Counted from the first letter of the stretch, positions 1-7,768 are shown. The stretch: DNA of 64,000 bases from Pseudomonas protegens CHA0 (GCF_000397205.1 NC_021237.1:2667001-2731000), one strand, 5' to 3'. Notes: generated by a model not told the origin, from the letters alone. Program-made: numbers and translations.

Positions 1-74
1 CTTCTTTCGCCGAGCCAAATTTCAAAATCGTCGGCAACGGGAGCGTCTAGCCCATTCAAATCTGGAACACCCAT
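1..74 (-). CDS. 5' end of an unidentified protein, cut by the window edge
   Basis: A reading frame opens at an ATG at 74..72 and stays open to the left edge, giving about 24 residues that begin MGVPDLNGLDAPV. A strong Shine-Dalgarno (AAGGAGA) lies 6 to 7 nt upstream, so the start is convincing. I do not recognise the product from so short a piece; the fragment is polar and acidic with no signal peptide. It is transcribed leftwards, in the same direction as the LRAT and oxygenase genes to its right, but more than 400 bases of noncoding DNA separate them. Confidence 0.6.
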   Translation of the reverse strand, partial: MGVPDLNGLDAPVADDFEIWLGER

Positions 75-430
75 TGAGACATCTCCTTGAAAAGACTGCT
101 GACGACCGAGTATAGGCCAGTAGTGGCAAATTGCTTTTGGTGCGGCTCGACCAGGTAAGCGTCCCTCCTTAATAGTTAGAAAAAGTACAGATTTGGTATT
201 GGCTGGAGCGACCGTTTTTGACCTAAAACGGTCGCTTGTGAGAGGCTGCTTCCGGGCGAAGGCAACCTGTCACAAGCTGATCACCGTGTGTTTTTGAAAC
301 GATTCTGGCTGTGAATGCAACCGGTCGATGCAACTTGCCAGCGATGGCTGCGATCTGCTGCGCGCCTTGGGTGAGAGAACCATGGGGCAGGCTGATCCTG
401 CGTACACCCCGGTTGAGTTCTGAAGATACG
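75..430. other. Noncoding gap with one strong hairpin
   Basis: About 350 bases between the partial left-edge gene and the terminator of the LRAT gene. Short open frames here have no ribosome-binding site and no recognisable protein. The promoter of the left-edge gene must lie here. The only clear structure is the inverted repeat at 208-235. Confidence 0.5.
208..235. repeat. Perfect 11-bp inverted repeat
   Basis: GCGACCGTTTT and AAAACGGTCGC are perfectly complementary around the 6-nt loop TGACCT. The A/T runs at the loop side rather than the base make it an atypical terminator. It could be a regulatory palindrome for the left-edge gene or a decayed mobile-element end. Confidence 0.5.
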
Positions 431-459
431 AAAAAGGCGCCGCAATGCGTCGCCTTTTT
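431..459 (-). terminator. Rho-independent terminator of the LRAT gene
   Basis: AAAAAGGCG and CGCCTTTTT flank a further CGCA/TGCG stem, with a run of T on either strand. It lies 37 bases downstream of the LRAT stop codon on the minus strand, so it most likely ends that transcript. The symmetrical A/T tracts would also work on the plus strand. Confidence 0.8.
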
Positions 460-495
460 ACTGGAGGGGCAGGCCGTTGCTGAAGTCTCAACGAC

Positions 496-1218
496 CTACC
501 ACCAGTCCGTAACCAAATCCCAGATGCTACTGACCACATAGGCCGCGCCTACTGCGACGGCTGCTGTTGCCACCGCCGGGGCAAGTGCTGTGCCTCCGAC
601 GATACCGACTGTGCTCAGCCCCACAGCCGTCATGCTGGAAACTCCACCCGTAGCCGCGAAACCTGCAACGGTGCTGACTGCACCCTTGGCCACGGCCTGT
701 CCAGCCAATGATCGGGCCACGTGATTGGCTGCGGTCTTGGTTGCCTGGCCGGCCAGTATTTTGCCTGCGGCCGAGGTCCCCGCTTTAGTGAGTAGAACCT
801 TGGTCGTTTGTTCGGCCGTTTGCTTTGCCACTTGGCGCATCAGCAGGTGGGTTACGAGGTTGCTACTCAGGCGTTCGGTCGCGGCGTTGATCTGTTCGCT
901 GGAGTGCCGGTCGGTGGCGCACCAGGTGGCGAAGTGTTCGCAATTGTTGAACAGAAGATTGTATTCATCCTCGCCCAGCCTGGAGCGCGCCCGACGACAG
1001 ATTTCGGGCCCGCGGAAGTAGACCTTTTTGTAGGTCTTGATTCGCGCTTTCTTGTTTTGCAGGAAGGCTTCAAGAGAGGTCGACTCGATACATCCCTTAT
1101 GAAGACCCGAGCCCATACCGGAATAGTGGATCACGCGATTTCTGCCGACAAAAATCCCGTGGTGGGTATAGAGACCTCGACCAACAATAAGATGAGTTCC
1201 AGTGGGGTAAATGTCCAA
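496..1218 (-). CDS. LRAT-domain (NlpC/P60-like) putative acyltransferase or hydrolase with hydrophobic tail
   Basis: 240 residues. The N-terminal ~110 residues carry the LRAT-family signature: HHGIFVG (H19/H20), a second His in VIHYSG (H31), and NNCEHFATWC with the putative nucleophile C93. LRAT-fold enzymes are circularly permuted papain-like thiol enzymes that transfer or release acyl groups. Residues ~130-235 are Ala/Gly/Val-rich and hydrophobic, resembling a membrane-inserting tail. The start is TTG at 1218, chosen because an in-frame TGA lies immediately upstream and GGAG sits 5 nt before it. The gene stands alone with its own terminator. The family assignment is firm; substrate and role are unknown, and a phospholipid-directed or effector-like role is possible. 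Local GC is lower than in the core genes to the right. Confidence 0.8.
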   Translation of the reverse strand: MDIYPTGTHLIVGRGLYTHHGIFVGRNRVIHYSGMGSGLHKGCIESTSLEAFLQNKKARIKTYKKVYFRGPEICRRARSRLGEDEYNLLFNNCEHFATWCATDRHSSEQINAATERLSSNLVTHLLMRQVAKQTAEQTTKVLLTKAGTSAAGKILAGQATKTAANHVARSLAGQAVAKGAVSTVAGFAATGGVSSMTAVGLSTVGIVGGTALAPAVATAAVAVGAAYVVSSIWDLVTDWW

Positions 1219-1506
1219 TCAGGCTCCAGTGATGTGCTTTTGAAGGCGGCACTCGCAAGCGTTCCGGTGATATCGAGGGGCTTGATCCGTGTCGCAATCT
1301 TCATGCAGGCATTTCCAGCTGTTCATGGGCGTATCGCCAAGATTGTCGCCCCGAGCATAGGTTGCATCATAAACATCGGGCCCCAGTGGTTGCCATCAAA
1401 ATGCCGCTATTTACGTTGCGTCTTTTCGCGGGCTGGGCGCTTCGGGTATCACTGCGGTATGTGCGCTCGAAAGCACGGGTATTGGGTAGCGCAGGAGTAG
1501 GGCGTC
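1219..1506. other. Noncoding gap upstream of the LRAT gene
   Basis: 288 bases between the end of the oxygenase gene and the start of the LRAT gene, both leftward. No frame here has a ribosome-binding site or a recognisable product. It should contain the LRAT promoter; a TATGAT-like -10 is visible on the minus strand near 1366-1371 but without a convincing -35. No clear terminator for the oxygenase gene is seen. Confidence 0.4.
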
Positions 1507-3021
1507 CTAACCCTTGTCGCCATGCACCAATATCCGGCCGTCATACCCACAGCTGATCCAGCCACCGGAGCGGGTGGGGAGCACATCGGTTGCAAAGTTG
1601 TCGTGTGAGCCGATGCTCACCCCTTGCCGTGAGGGCAGGTTCCAGCGCTTGACGAATCCGTCCTCGCCGCAGGTCAGCAGCATGTGTCGCGCCTCGAAGC
1701 GCACGCGTCGGACAGGCCCGTCATGAGCGGCAAGGCAATCCAGGAGCGCCAGCATCGGTTCGGTCGCTAGCAGGTGCACCGCGCCGTCGAGATCACCAAC
1801 GGCCAAGGTGACGCTGCCATTGGCGTCGATCCAGCTCGCCAGCGTTCTCAGGGGGCGGCCCAGATCGAGCACTTGTACGCAGTCCCGCTCCTCGGGTTGC
1901 CACAGCCTGACGGTTCCATCCTCCGATGCGGTGGCGAAACCACCCTTGGCCGTAGGCGCGATCGCCCAGACCCAGCAGGCGTGGGCCTGACGTCTGTCCG
2001 TGGCACCTGTCGCCAGGTTCCAGACTGTCACGCGACCGTCAGCAGCCCCGGTTACGAAGCGGCCAGCGCCTAACTTTGCCGAGGACAGGACGGCCGAATC
2101 CGATGTGCCGACCAACCTTGACTTGCCGGTCGCCAAGGACCAATGCCGGACTGTTCGATCCCGCGAGTGAGAAACAAGCTCGCCAGGCGCCACGTCCACC
2201 AGACCCAGAATGGATTGTGTATGTCCGTCAAGCTGGCCCAGGCACCGGCCCTCGCGATCCCACAGCCGGATGGTTGCGTCACGCCCGGCGCTTGCCAAGC
2301 CCCTGTCGCCAAGGTCGGCAAGCGCCCATACGTAACCGCGGTGGCCCGGCTGGAAGGGGCCGTCGACGTGCAAGGATTGCTGTGGCTCGTACATCAGGTC
2401 ACTGCGCATGACGTATTTTTGGCCAGCGTCCACTAAGGCGCCGGCGTGCCAGAGGGTGTGGTCGAATACGATCAGGCTGCCCTTTCGGGGGCGCAGCCTG
2501 AGCGTGGAATCCCGGTTCGACATGGCGGCGGACCGTCCCTCAAAGAACACGGTCTCTCCGCCGCTGAATGCATCGTCGTTAAGATAAATCATGAAAGTCA
2601 GGCGTGACTGTTGGTGCTGGCGATGGTGTACACCATCCTGATGGGCGCGGAACTGGGTGCCGGGCCGGTAGCGGCAGAAGCGCAGCCGCTCATTGATGCC
2701 GACCGGACGCCAGCCGTCCTCATCGATCACCGTCCCGAGCCTCGGCATCCGCAAGGCGCAGTGCTTCAAGCGTTCGAATAGCCGCCCGGCCAGAGCTGGG
2801 TCGTCTGCCACGATCCGGTCATTATCGCGGTAGGAGGACGGGTAGTCAGACCCTGCGCTGGCGAATCCGCACTGCTCCGTGGCTTCTATCAACGCTTCGC
2901 ACTCGCTGGCTGAAAGAAACTCGTGCACCAGGACACACCGCACCTTGTCACCCAGCGGTAGCTCGACCGAGGCCGACGGAGCCGTGGCCCCCGCCACCAG
3001 TTTTTCAGCGAAGGAATTCAT
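1507..3021 (-). CDS. 2-oxoglutarate/Fe(II) oxygenase fused to a seven-repeat WD40 propeller
   Basis: 504 residues from the ATG at 3021, which has GGAG 6 nt upstream; a longer frame exists but its extra codons lie over the operator. Residues ~25-215 form a prolyl-4-hydroxylase-like double-stranded beta-helix: HxD iron ligands H127/D129, distal H192 (LWHAG) and 2-oxoglutarate-binding R206. Residues ~227-504 contain seven WD40-type repeats, several ending in RLWD/VWN/RLW-like motifs, enough for one closed propeller. Such enzymes hydroxylate protein or small-molecule substrates; the propeller would provide substrate or partner binding. This domain pairing is unusual in bacteria. It is divergent from the TetR-HD operon, and a perfect palindrome lies between them, suggesting control by that repressor. 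The oxygenase residues are complete, so it is probably active. Confidence 0.85.
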   Translation of the reverse strand: MNSFAEKLVAGATAPSASVELPLGDKVRCVLVHEFLSASECEALIEATEQCGFASAGSDYPSSYRDNDRIVADDPALAGRLFERLKHCALRMPRLGTVIDEDGWRPVGINERLRFCRYRPGTQFRAHQDGVHHRQHQQSRLTFMIYLNDDAFSGGETVFFEGRSAAMSNRDSTLRLRPRKGSLIVFDHTLWHAGALVDAGQKYVMRSDLMYEPQQSLHVDGPFQPGHRGYVWALADLGDRGLASAGRDATIRLWDREGRCLGQLDGHTQSILGLVDVAPGELVSHSRDRTVRHWSLATGKSRLVGTSDSAVLSSAKLGAGRFVTGAADGRVTVWNLATGATDRRQAHACWVWAIAPTAKGGFATASEDGTVRLWQPEERDCVQVLDLGRPLRTLASWIDANGSVTLAVGDLDGAVHLLATEPMLALLDCLAAHDGPVRRVRFEARHMLLTCGEDGFVKRWNLPSRQGVSIGSHDNFATDVLPTRSGGWISCGYDGRILVHGDKG

Positions 3022-3034
3022 CGTGATCTCCAAA

Positions 3035-3052
3035 ATTGGTCTGATAACCAAT
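3035..3052. promoter_or_regulatory. Putative TetR operator (perfect palindrome)
   Basis: ATTGGT-N6-ACCAAT is a perfect 6-6-6 palindrome 14 bases upstream of the oxygenase start codon, in the divergent intergenic region shared with the TetR gene. Position and symmetry fit an operator of the adjacent TetR protein, repressing the oxygenase gene and perhaps itself. Confidence 0.65.
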
Positions 3053-3107
3053 ATTCGGAAAGCTAGGGTGTGGCAGGGTCAATGTCAATGCTAAGCTGGT
3101 CGCGCAA

Positions 3108-3117
3108 CCAACATTGG
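3108..3117. promoter_or_regulatory. Second, shorter operator-like palindrome
   Basis: CCAACATTGG (CCAA-N2-TTGG) lies 9 bases before the TetR start codon and re-uses the CCAA/TTGG half-sites of the palindrome at 3035-3052. It could allow the repressor to control its own operon. Confidence 0.4.
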
Positions 3118-3126
3118 AAAGGTGAC

Positions 3127-3735
3127 ATGGCACGGCGCTCGAACACTGATGAAAGACGCGGCCAGATCGTGGCGGCACTCCAGGCCGTCATGGCCAAGGC
3201 CGGCTACGCTGGCGCAACCGTAGCGGCCATCGCCCGGCATGCGGAGCTAGCGCCTGGCCTCGTGCACTACCACTTCAAGGACAAGCGCGAGATCTTGGTG
3301 GCACTGGTCGACTCACTGGCCGGCTACGCCCATCAGCGCTACGAGTCCCGGGCCGCTGAGGCCCAGACCGCCGAGCAAAGGCTTCAGGCCTACATTGCAG
3401 CACACCTTGCCTACGGTTCGGACGCACAGCCCGATGCGGTGGCGGCCTGGGTGATGATCGGCGAGCAGTCGGCCCACGACCCAGACGTGCGTGAGGTCTA
3501 TCAGGCTGTGCTAGCGGCGCAGATGAAGCTTCTCAAGGGCCTGCTCCGGCAGCGGTTCGCTGAACGCGGACGCCGCGCCCGAGGGCTCGATGCGCTGGTG
3601 GCGGGCATTACCTGCTTTATCCAGGGGGCGTTCACGCTGTCCACCACGGCGCGGCCATTGCTGCCGACGGCCTTCGCCGCACCGACGTTGAGCGCCTGGG
3701 TCGAGCGTTACATTGATGGGGAGGAGGAGCGATGA
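3127..3735 (+). CDS. TetR-family transcriptional repressor (BetI-like C-terminal domain)
   Basis: 202 residues from the ATG at 3127, preceded by GAAAGG; upstream in-frame codons would overlap the putative second operator and lack a ribosome-binding site. Residues ~8-55 are the TetR helix-turn-helix, with AGYAGATVAAIARHAELA and LVHYHFKDKREIL typical of the family. The remainder resembles BetI-type ligand-binding domains. Its stop overlaps the HD-phosphohydrolase start by four bases (ATGA), so the two are co-translated. It is divergent from the oxygenase-WD40 gene with palindromic sites between them, so it likely represses one or both transcription units. The ligand is unknown; BetI itself responds to choline, but nothing here indicates choline metabolism. 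Confidence 0.88.
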   Translation: MARRSNTDERRGQIVAALQAVMAKAGYAGATVAAIARHAELAPGLVHYHFKDKREILVALVDSLAGYAHQRYESRAAEAQTAEQRLQAYIAAHLAYGSDAQPDAVAAWVMIGEQSAHDPDVREVYQAVLAAQMKLLKGLLRQRFAERGRRARGLDALVAGITCFIQGAFTLSTTARPLLPTAFAAPTLSAWVERYIDGEEER

Positions 3736-4418
3736 GGGGAACACCTGAAGGGCGCAGCCTCTTCCCGGTCGGCGCGCACAGCGCCCCCGAGGTGCCTGAG
3801 GGTGTGGATTTTGCCGCCTGGGCGCGCGTCTGGGCGGAGCTTGGCGTCGGATGCCCGGCGCGAGCAACCTATGAAGAGCTCCTTCGACGCTACCGCGAGC
3901 CCCATCGGGCATATCACAACTGCCAGCATTTGCAGGAATGTCTCCAGGTGCGCCGGCTCATCAACGCTGCTTGCCACGCCCCCGCTGAAGTCGACCTCGC
4001 ACTCTGGTTTCATGACGCCCTATACGACCCCCTTCGCAGCGACAACGAGCTGCGCAGTGCGCAATGGCTGGACGACGTGGCACGGGATAGCGGCCTGGGG
4101 GATGAAATCCGGCGCAGGCTTTACGGCCTGATCATGGTGACGCGACACGACGGCGCTCCAGCGTCGGCAGACGAGGCCGTGTTGGTGGACACGGATCTGG
4201 CGATTCTTGGGGCATCGGCCGCGCGGTTTGAGGAGTACGACCGCCAAGTCCGTCGCGAGTACCGATATGTACCTCTGTTTGTGTACCGCCGAAAGCGGCG
4301 CCAGGTCCTGGAGGGCTTCCTGGCACGCGGACGCATCTATACGACCGGCCCATTCTTCGATGCATTCGAACAGCAAGCGCGCGCTAATCTTGCACGCGCC
4401 ATCAACCGCCTCGACTGA
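3732..4418 (+). CDS. HD-domain metal-dependent phosphohydrolase (COG4339-like)
   Basis: 228 residues, translationally coupled to the TetR gene by an ATGA overlap. Family motifs are AYHNCQH (about residues 59-65) and LWFHDALYD (about 91-99), which supply the His/Asp metal ligands of the HD superfamily, followed by a conserved DTDLAILG. Members are soluble, uncharacterised predicted hydrolases of phosphate esters or nucleotides. Co-transcription with TetR and divergence from the oxygenase-WD40 gene suggest a single regulated response, but no substrate can be inferred. Confidence 0.85.
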   Translation: MRGTPEGRSLFPVGAHSAPEVPEGVDFAAWARVWAELGVGCPARATYEELLRRYREPHRAYHNCQHLQECLQVRRLINAACHAPAEVDLALWFHDALYDPLRSDNELRSAQWLDDVARDSGLGDEIRRRLYGLIMVTRHDGAPASADEAVLVDTDLAILGASAARFEEYDRQVRREYRYVPLFVYRRKRRQVLEGFLARGRIYTTGPFFDAFEQQARANLARAINRLD

Positions 4419-4569
4419 GGAGCGCTCCCAGGTTGCCTTGGTGAGCGGCGGCAATCGGCCACCAGCGGTCAATCCAAGAGTCTACGAAATTGGGGGCTAT
4501 CCGGACGCACTGTCGAGGCGGCGGCGTCCGACGCATAAACATTCAGGGTTAACACCCCGCGAAATCACA

Positions 4570-4854
4570 ATGACCTTCACAAGGAAAAATAAGCACAGCA
4601 TGGAAGATATCTCTGATTTTACCGAGGCCGAATTCATTTCCTTCGTCAAAGACATCCGGGTCGTCAACAAGGGCGGGACGGCAGATGAGCTAGGTGAGTT
4701 GCTTGAAAGGTTCAGTAATCTCGCAGGCCATCCAGATGGCTACGACCTGATTTTCCACCCTGAGCCCGGTGCGGATCATTCCGCCGAGGGTGTTACTGAG
4801 ACAGTGAAGCAGTGGCGCAAAGCCCAGGGACTGCCGGGATTCAAGAACGACTGA
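4570..4854 (+). CDS. Colicin/pyocin DNase immunity protein (Im9-like)
   Basis: 94 residues. DFTEAEFISFV, then HPDGYDLIFHPEPG and TVKQWRKAQGLPGFK match the four-helix immunity proteins of the colicin E2/E7/E8/E9 and S-type pyocin group, including the Tyr-Asp of helix III that contacts the nuclease. Such proteins bind and block an HNH DNase bacteriocin in the cytoplasm. Two starts are possible: ATG 4570, weak ribosome-binding site, chosen for length; and ATG 4600, with AAGGA too far upstream. No DNase bacteriocin gene lies on either side, so it is an orphan immunity gene, useful against bacteriocins of neighbours or a remnant of a lost pair. Confidence 0.88.
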   Translation: MTFTRKNKHSMEDISDFTEAEFISFVKDIRVVNKGGTADELGELLERFSNLAGHPDGYDLIFHPEPGADHSAEGVTETVKQWRKAQGLPGFKND

Positions 4855-4876
4855 TTGAGGCGCCAGTGATATCAAT

Positions 4877-5305
4877 CTAAGGCTTGGCTCGATCCCACCG
4901 ACAGGCTGCCAACCGGCTGATATTCGTTGCACTTGTCTGACCTTGGTCGATGTCGCCGTCGGCGTTCAGGTAGATATCGGTAGTGGGCCATTGCGGGCTG
5001 ATGCTGATGCAATGATTACGCCTGGTGATTTTGCTCCACCACGAAAACTCCATAAAGAACTCCTCGTCCGGGAACAGTGCGCCATGATCGGTTGCGCCGC
5101 CTCCGGGAAGCATTCCTCCTTTATCAATCCGATCCTGGACATTCCAGATGTACCTGAGCGCGTCCTGGCCTGAGGGCGAGTAGTGGACATTCACCCTTGG
5201 CAACGCGAAGTCCCAATGAGTAGCCAGCCACAACAGTAGCGCTATCCAGAGCAACGTTACGTACCAGGGCCGGCGCGTGCCTGCGTGGCGGGGCAAGAAT
5301 TTCAT
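4877..5305 (-). CDS. Small membrane-anchored protein of unknown function
   Basis: 142 residues from the ATG at 5305, chosen because AAGGG lies 6 nt upstream; a longer frame starts at 5386 without such a site. A short basic N-terminus is followed by one hydrophobic segment (WYVTLLWIALLLWL, about residues 14-27) and then a soluble region rich in Trp, Asp and Gly, expected to face the periplasm. I do not recognise the family. It is convergent with the immunity gene, 22 bases away; there is no sign that they work together. Confidence 0.6.
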   Translation of the reverse strand: MKFLPRHAGTRRPWYVTLLWIALLLWLATHWDFALPRVNVHYSPSGQDALRYIWNVQDRIDKGGMLPGGGATDHGALFPDEEFFMEFSWWSKITRRNHCISISPQWPTTDIYLNADGDIDQGQTSATNISRLAACRWDRAKP

Positions 5306-5402
5306 CTCCATCCCTTGGGCGTTTTTTTGGGGAGGGGGGGCGGGTTGAGAGTGGAGACGGTAGTGTCGCAGCCGGTCGTTGTCCACTTCCGGCTGCTGTG
5401 TG

Positions 5403-5433
5403 GCGTCTTGTGCTGACTGTCAGCACAAGACGC
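5403..5433. repeat. Perfect 14-bp inverted repeat
   Basis: GCGTCTTGTGCTGA and TCAGCACAAGACGC pair perfectly around a 3-nt CTG loop in the gap between the DMT exporter and the small membrane protein, both leftward. Only TTT follows on the plus strand and no U-tract on the minus strand, so it is a strong hairpin but a poor intrinsic terminator. Confidence 0.65.
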
Positions 5434-5558
5434 TTTGAGCCCGGTGCCGATGGTGACCGCGCTGACCTGCACTTTTTCAAAGGCCTTGTGACGCGGCCAG
5501 TGGCTTGAAACACTTAACAAAACACCGATCACCAGAGTAATCAGAGACCCAGAGCAGC

Positions 5559-6458
5559 TCATTCGGCCGACGCGACTGATGCTTTGCTGCCCAAGCGAAT
5601 CAGTTCATTGGAGAAACACAGGCCGAGGATGATCAGTGCCGCTCCTGCATACAGGCTTTCACGGGGAACTTCATTGAGCGCCACAAACGCCAGCAGCGCG
5701 GCGAACAGCGGCTCGGTCAGCTCCAGGGCTTGCACTTGGGATGGCTTGAGATATTCGATGGCCTTGGTAGTGCAGAAGAAGCCCAGGATTGTCGGCAGCG
5801 TGGCCAGCGCCAGCAGGGCGGCGATCGCCAGCGGCGACAGCTCGCCCATTGTGAATCCATCGGCTGCCGCTGGCAGCAGCAGGTACAGGCCGCCGAAGAA
5901 CAACAATTGGCGAGTGAAATGCAGTCCTCCCGACACCCCCATGCGCTTCATGGCAACCGAAAAGGCCCCATAGCCGCAGCCGGCCATGGCGGCAAGCGCC
6001 GCACCTTGCAGGGTAAAACCCTGCTGCAGGTCGCCGCCGAAGATCACTGAGATCCCGGCGATGGCCAGTGCGGCGCCAACGGTGGCGTTCGCGGTGATGG
6101 GATCCTTGAGGAAAATGCGCCCCAGAATGATCGAGGAAATGGAAGCGCTGGCCATCAGGACCACCACCACACCTGCTGCCGCGTAGTGTCGATAGGCGGA
6201 GGTTTCGAAGTGGAACAGCACAAAGATGCCAAGAAATGCGCAGATAGCTGCCTGGATCCATTGGCTCGATTTCTCCGGGCGCTTGAGGAAAAACAGCAAG
6301 ATTGATAGCAGCACGCAACCCAGTAGGGTCTTGATGACAGCGACACTGCTCGCGGTGAAATCATTATTCATGAGGACTTTGCTGAGTACACCGATCGTTG
6401 CGTTCAGTGCCGCAGCGCACAGTGCAAATATGACGCCTTTGCTGAAAGTGGATGGCAT
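5559..6458 (-). CDS. DMT-superfamily (EamA) transporter
   Basis: 299 residues from the ATG at 6458, with AGGGA 9 nt upstream; a longer frame to 6593 lacks a good start. Ten hydrophobic helices are arranged as two EamA repeats of five, the usual drug/metabolite exporter architecture. The second repeat contains the typical TTKAIEYLKPSQVQALELTEPLFAALLA-type segment and GAALIILG end. It acts in the inner membrane, probably exporting an amino acid or other small metabolite. It is followed on the same strand by a hairpin at 5403-5433. Substrate unknown. Confidence 0.88.
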   Translation of the reverse strand: MPSTFSKGVIFALCAAALNATIGVLSKVLMNNDFTASSVAVIKTLLGCVLLSILLFFLKRPEKSSQWIQAAICAFLGIFVLFHFETSAYRHYAAAGVVVVLMASASISSIILGRIFLKDPITANATVGAALAIAGISVIFGGDLQQGFTLQGAALAAMAGCGYGAFSVAMKRMGVSGGLHFTRQLLFFGGLYLLLPAAADGFTMGELSPLAIAALLALATLPTILGFFCTTKAIEYLKPSQVQALELTEPLFAALLAFVALNEVPRESLYAGAALIILGLCFSNELIRLGSKASVASAE

Positions 6459-6614
6459 CGATGACGATCCCTGTCGCTGAATGGTTGTTCGATAGAATGC
6501 CGCTCTACATCGGCGGCGCACAGTTTGAGTGGACGAAACTCCCGGCACTCCCGGTGGTGATGGGGGGGTAAGTGAGTTCGTCCGGCAGGACACTGCCGAC
6601 CTTGAAGGGAGAGG

Positions 6615-7694
6615 TCAGCCGGCCTGACCCTTGGCCATGCAATGAGCGTTGACGAAGGTTGCAGTGTGCTGCAACGACTGACGTATATCCGGTTTGGCTA
6701 TGCCATGCCTGCTAGCAAATTGCTCGACGGCCGCGGTATCAAAACGAGTGGTCTGGATGAAGTCCAAGGCTTCGGGTTGGGTATTCATGAATCGCGCGAC
6801 GGGAGGAATGCTCAGTAGCCACTTCAGCAGTCGGAGCGAAACGTGATGCTTGGGAGACTTCAAGCCCAAAGGTTGTGCCACCTGCACCAACATTTCTCGC
6901 AAGTTGGGCGTTTGCGCATCCAGCGCCAGCAGTTCCTGGCCCGCCATGGCCGGATCAAAAGCACTCGCCGTCATCAGCTCCACCAGGTAGTCCACGGTGA
7001 CCAGTGGCAGCCAGTGCCTGGCGGTACCGGGCACGGCCGTGAGCTTTCCCTGCACCAGGTTGCGTATCAGCGCCACCAGCGGCTGGCCGTCGAGGATATG
7101 CCCCGTGCGGCTGTGGCCACACACTGTCGCGGGGTGGACAACGGTCAACTCTCCGCCCTTGGCGGACATGGTCTCCAGGGTCACAAAATGCGCTTCCAGC
7201 TTGCTCGCCTCGTAACCACCGACATGCCGGTAAAGCGCAGGCCAATCGGTCCGCTGCGGATGGTGAGGATCGATGCCGATGCGTCGCAGGTGTTCATGAT
7301 TTTGCAGCATGTAGCCGCCGATCATCACCAACCGGCTGTTTTGCTCAGCCGCCAGCAGCGCCACGCGCTTGGCTCCTTCCACGTTCACCGCACGAGACTG
7401 TTCCAAGGTAAGCCCCCAGGCGAAGTGGGCACCCAGGTGGAAGACGACTCTGGCGTGCCTCAACGCTTCTCGGTCGGCAGGACTCAGCCCGAGCTGATCC
7501 CGTTCCAGATCGCCGGCCACGGCCAATACCCGGGAGGCGCAGCCGCCCAAATGGTCGACTTGCTCCCGCAGTGCCGCGAGTCGCTCCGGGCGACGCATCA
7601 GCACCCGAACGGTGTGACCTTTTGCACTCAGGTGTGCCAGCAAATGTTGACCGATGAAGCCGGTACCCCCGGTGACAAAGCACTCCACGCTCAT
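6615..7694 (-). CDS. Extended SDR, NAD(P)-dependent epimerase/dehydratase-like
   Basis: 359 residues. TGGTGFIGQHL at residues ~8-18 is the Rossmann glycine motif, and YEASK supplies the catalytic Tyr-x3-Lys. The general layout is that of extended short-chain dehydrogenases acting on sugars, steroids or ketone intermediates; the later part resembles the male-sterility/NAD_binding_4 group. AAGGAACAGGGAA precedes the ATG. It is divergent from a MerR-type regulator 75 bases away and has a TTGACC element with MerR-like long spacing, so it is probably the regulator's target. Substrate unknown. Confidence 0.85.
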   Translation of the reverse strand: MSVECFVTGGTGFIGQHLLAHLSAKGHTVRVLMRRPERLAALREQVDHLGGCASRVLAVAGDLERDQLGLSPADREALRHARVVFHLGAHFAWGLTLEQSRAVNVEGAKRVALLAAEQNSRLVMIGGYMLQNHEHLRRIGIDPHHPQRTDWPALYRHVGGYEASKLEAHFVTLETMSAKGGELTVVHPATVCGHSRTGHILDGQPLVALIRNLVQGKLTAVPGTARHWLPLVTVDYLVELMTASAFDPAMAGQELLALDAQTPNLREMLVQVAQPLGLKSPKHHVSLRLLKWLLSIPPVARFMNTQPEALDFIQTTRFDTAAVEQFASRHGIAKPDIRQSLQHTATFVNAHCMAKGQAG

Positions 7695-7726
7695 TTCCCT
7701 GTTCCTTGTTGAAGGTGAGAAACCAA

Positions 7727-7757
7727 GCGTAAACTATCGACCCAACTCTATGGTCAA
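7727..7757 (-). promoter_or_regulatory. MerR-type promoter of the SDR gene
   Basis: On the minus strand TTGACC (7757..7752) is followed after 19 bases by TTACGC (7732..7727). A GACC-N9-GGTC dyad overlaps the spacer. Overlong 19-20 bp spacers with a dyad between the promoter boxes are the hallmark of promoters activated by DNA untwisting by MerR proteins, and a MerR gene starts 11 bases away. Confidence 0.5.
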
Positions 7758-7768
7758 GTGGTGTTTTC

